Positions 13,669 to 14,911 of a stretch of 14,911 bases of DNA are shown here, piece after piece. Location: NCBI GenBank assembly GCA_947623215.1, contig CANQGN010000017.1, positions 1 to 14,911 of the forward strand, written 5' to 3'. This DNA comes from an uncultured Clostridia bacterium (GTDB taxonomy: Bacteria > Bacillota > Clostridia > Oscillospirales > Acutalibacteraceae). Each line of letters opens with the position of its first letter. Position 1 is the stretch's first letter. Under the pieces are notes generated by a model. That model was not told the DNA's origin and made no database searches. It was given only the letters and a program-made list of their open reading frames with translations. The position numbers and the translations under genes are program-made.

Positions 13669-14911
13669 TTACTGATTATACAGCGCGGTGTAGTAGTCGT
13701 CGCACTGTTTTTGCGCTTTGGATTTGAGCGACTGCATGGTTTGAGCGGGGGTAGCATGGTTGAGCTCGTAAACCGAACGATCGGTCTCGGACGAAATGGA
13801 CGAATCGAACACGCCGGAGGAATATTCCGGAGTCATGTTGCTGACCACCCATTTGTAAACCTCTTGCGCGGTCTTGTCATACCCGTTGCGGGCAATGTCG
13901 GCTACCGCGTTGTTGATGAGGCGGGTAGAAGCGCCGGCAACGCCGTTCAGCCATTTGGCGATGACTTCACCGCGGGTGGTGTCTTTGCCCTTGGGTACTA
14001 AGTAAACCTGACCGTCATAGGTACCGTTGATGTAGCCGTTCTGGTCGGGGCCCATGGGCATGAGCACGAAGCCGCAGGAGAAGCTGGCGTTAGAGGCGAT
14101 GGTGCGATAATACTGGAAGTACGAAACGAACATAGCGGCCTGACCGGCAGCAAAGTGGTTTACGCAGGTGTCGATAGAAGCCCAGAAATCCCAGCTCTTA
14201 TCGTCTTTCTTCATGCTGCGCAGCCACTCCATGGCCTTAATGGATTCTTCGCCGCAAAGGGTGGCCTCTACCTTGCCGTTCTTCATCAGGGCGGTACCGC
14301 CGGCGTTGGCGGTCATGGCCATACCGATGATGTTGGTGTTGGAGGTGAAGCCGTAAATGGAGGTTTTGCCGGAGGCGTCGGTTACCGTGCACTTGGCGGC
14401 AATCTCGCGGAAGGCGTCAAAATTCCATTTCTTGTCGTTGTACAGCTTGGCAATATCCGTACCCTTGGCGTAGCGGTTGATGATGTCTTTGTTGTAAATA
14501 ACGCCCATGGGGTTAACCGACATAGCCGCAAAGGATATACCGTAGGCCTTGCCGTTGAAGGTGCAGGACTCGGTCACGCCGGTTTGATAGGCGGACTTGT
14601 TGATGCCTTTGAGGCTCCACAGGTTCGCGGCGCAGTTGCGGCGGGCAATGTCGCGGCACTGTACCAGCGAGATGTGGTAAACGTCTGCGCTGGGCTTGCT
14701 GGCCTGTACTTCGTTTACAATGGTGTTAACCGCGCTGGAATAATCCAACCCGTTGACCACGGTTTTAATGCCCTGACGGCTCTCCATATTGCTGAGCACC
14801 GACTGCCAAACCTTCCCGTCCGCGTCGCTGGCGGTGTATTCGCCCGCCCACAGAGACTTCAGGTTAATGGTTTCGGTTTTGGGGGGGGTGGTGCTGGCAG
14901 GGTTTTTGCTG
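13669..14911 (-). CDS. Family 1 extracellular solute-binding protein, 5' end outside window
   Basis: The frame is open to the right edge, so the N-terminus (signal, lipobox, any linker) is missing; 413 complete codons are visible. The fold and many segments match the neighbouring paralogue: SLWAGEYTASDADGKVWQ, NPMGVIYNKDIINRYA, WNFDAFREIAAKCTV, GMAMTANAGGTALM, AAMFVSYFQYYRTIAS and KAQKQCDDYYTALYNQ. The first visible residues (SKNPAS) equal those that close the Gly/Thr/Asn linker in the paralogue, so this protein probably has the same linker upstream. The ligand-facing regions differ, suggesting related but distinct ligands (inference). A run of eight C in the coding strand (14881-14888) sits just before the binding domain. 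It ends at its own terminator. Confidence 0.88.
   Translation of the reverse strand, partial: SKNPASTTPPKTETINLKSLWAGEYTASDADGKVWQSVLSNMESRQGIKTVVNGLDYSSAVNTIVNEVQASKPSADVYHISLVQCRDIARRNCAANLWSLKGINKSAYQTGVTESCTFNGKAYGISFAAMSVNPMGVIYNKDIINRYAKGTDIAKLYNDKKWNFDAFREIAAKCTVTDASGKTSIYGFTSNTNIIGMAMTANAGGTALMKNGKVEATLCGEESIKAMEWLRSMKKDDKSWDFWASIDTCVNHFAAGQAAMFVSYFQYYRTIASNASFSCGFVLMPMGPDQNGYINGTYDGQVYLVPKGKDTTRGEVIAKWLNGVAGASTRLINNAVADIARNGYDKTAQEVYKWVVSNMTPEYSSGVFDSSISSETDRSVYELNHATPAQTMQSLKSKAQKQCDDYYTALYNQ

Noticed and set aside
12661..14001. Plus-strand open frame of 446 codons opposite the two solute-binding protein genes
   Set aside because: It runs across the antisense of one gene, the terminator and promoter between them, and part of the other gene. 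Its sequence is low-complexity Gly/Val/Arg without any domain.
1..14911. tRNA, rRNA, CRISPR array, integrase, attachment site or replication origin
   Set aside because: I saw no sequence supporting any of these on either strand by reading alone.

Overview
The window reads as chromosomal DNA from a GC-rich, low-oxygen Gram-positive bacterium, most likely a gut Oscillospiraceae/Ruminococcaceae-type clostridium. The grounds are strong AGGAGG-type ribosome sites, sigma-70-type promoters, an RqcH-family protein, lipoprotein solute-binding proteins, and a secreted protein ending in a type I dockerin. This placement is inferred from gene content only.

Left part (1-4330). A truncated minus-strand gene for a small membrane segment runs off the left edge. 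It is divergent from a plus-strand operon of three genes: rqcH (ribosome quality control), a shortened and degenerate GMP-synthase-like protein that overlaps rqcH by 4 bases, and a PHP-domain phosphoesterase. The operon has a clear promoter (317-345) and ends at an 18-bp GC-rich hairpin (4273-4317).

Middle part (4346-11204). Six minus-strand genes, tightly spaced or overlapping, follow one clear promoter (11176-11204). In transcription order they are: a nucleotidyltransferase-family protein, an ABC exporter with fused membrane and ATPase domains, an HPr-kinase-like P-loop protein, a PqqD-family protein, an S26 signal-peptidase-like protein, and a secreted GLUG/Ig-like/dockerin protein. The combination of PqqD, HprK-like, NTase and ABC genes resembles the accessory set of lasso-peptide and related RiPP clusters. 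However, there is no cyclase, no B2 protease and no visible precursor peptide, and a signal-peptidase-like protein and a large secreted dockerin protein are present instead. This is the best candidate here for an undescribed system.

Right part (11205-14911). A gene-free stretch holds a terminator and a compact 284-bp element with 26-bp imperfect terminal inverted repeats and nested hairpins, resembling a MITE or structured repeat. Beyond it are two tandem minus-strand paralogues of family 1 solute-binding lipoproteins. The one nearer the element is complete, and carries an extra N-terminal domain and a Gly/Thr/Asn linker. The other runs off the right edge. A terminator and a promoter separate them, so they are independent transcription units. 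No transporter permease lies next to them in this window.
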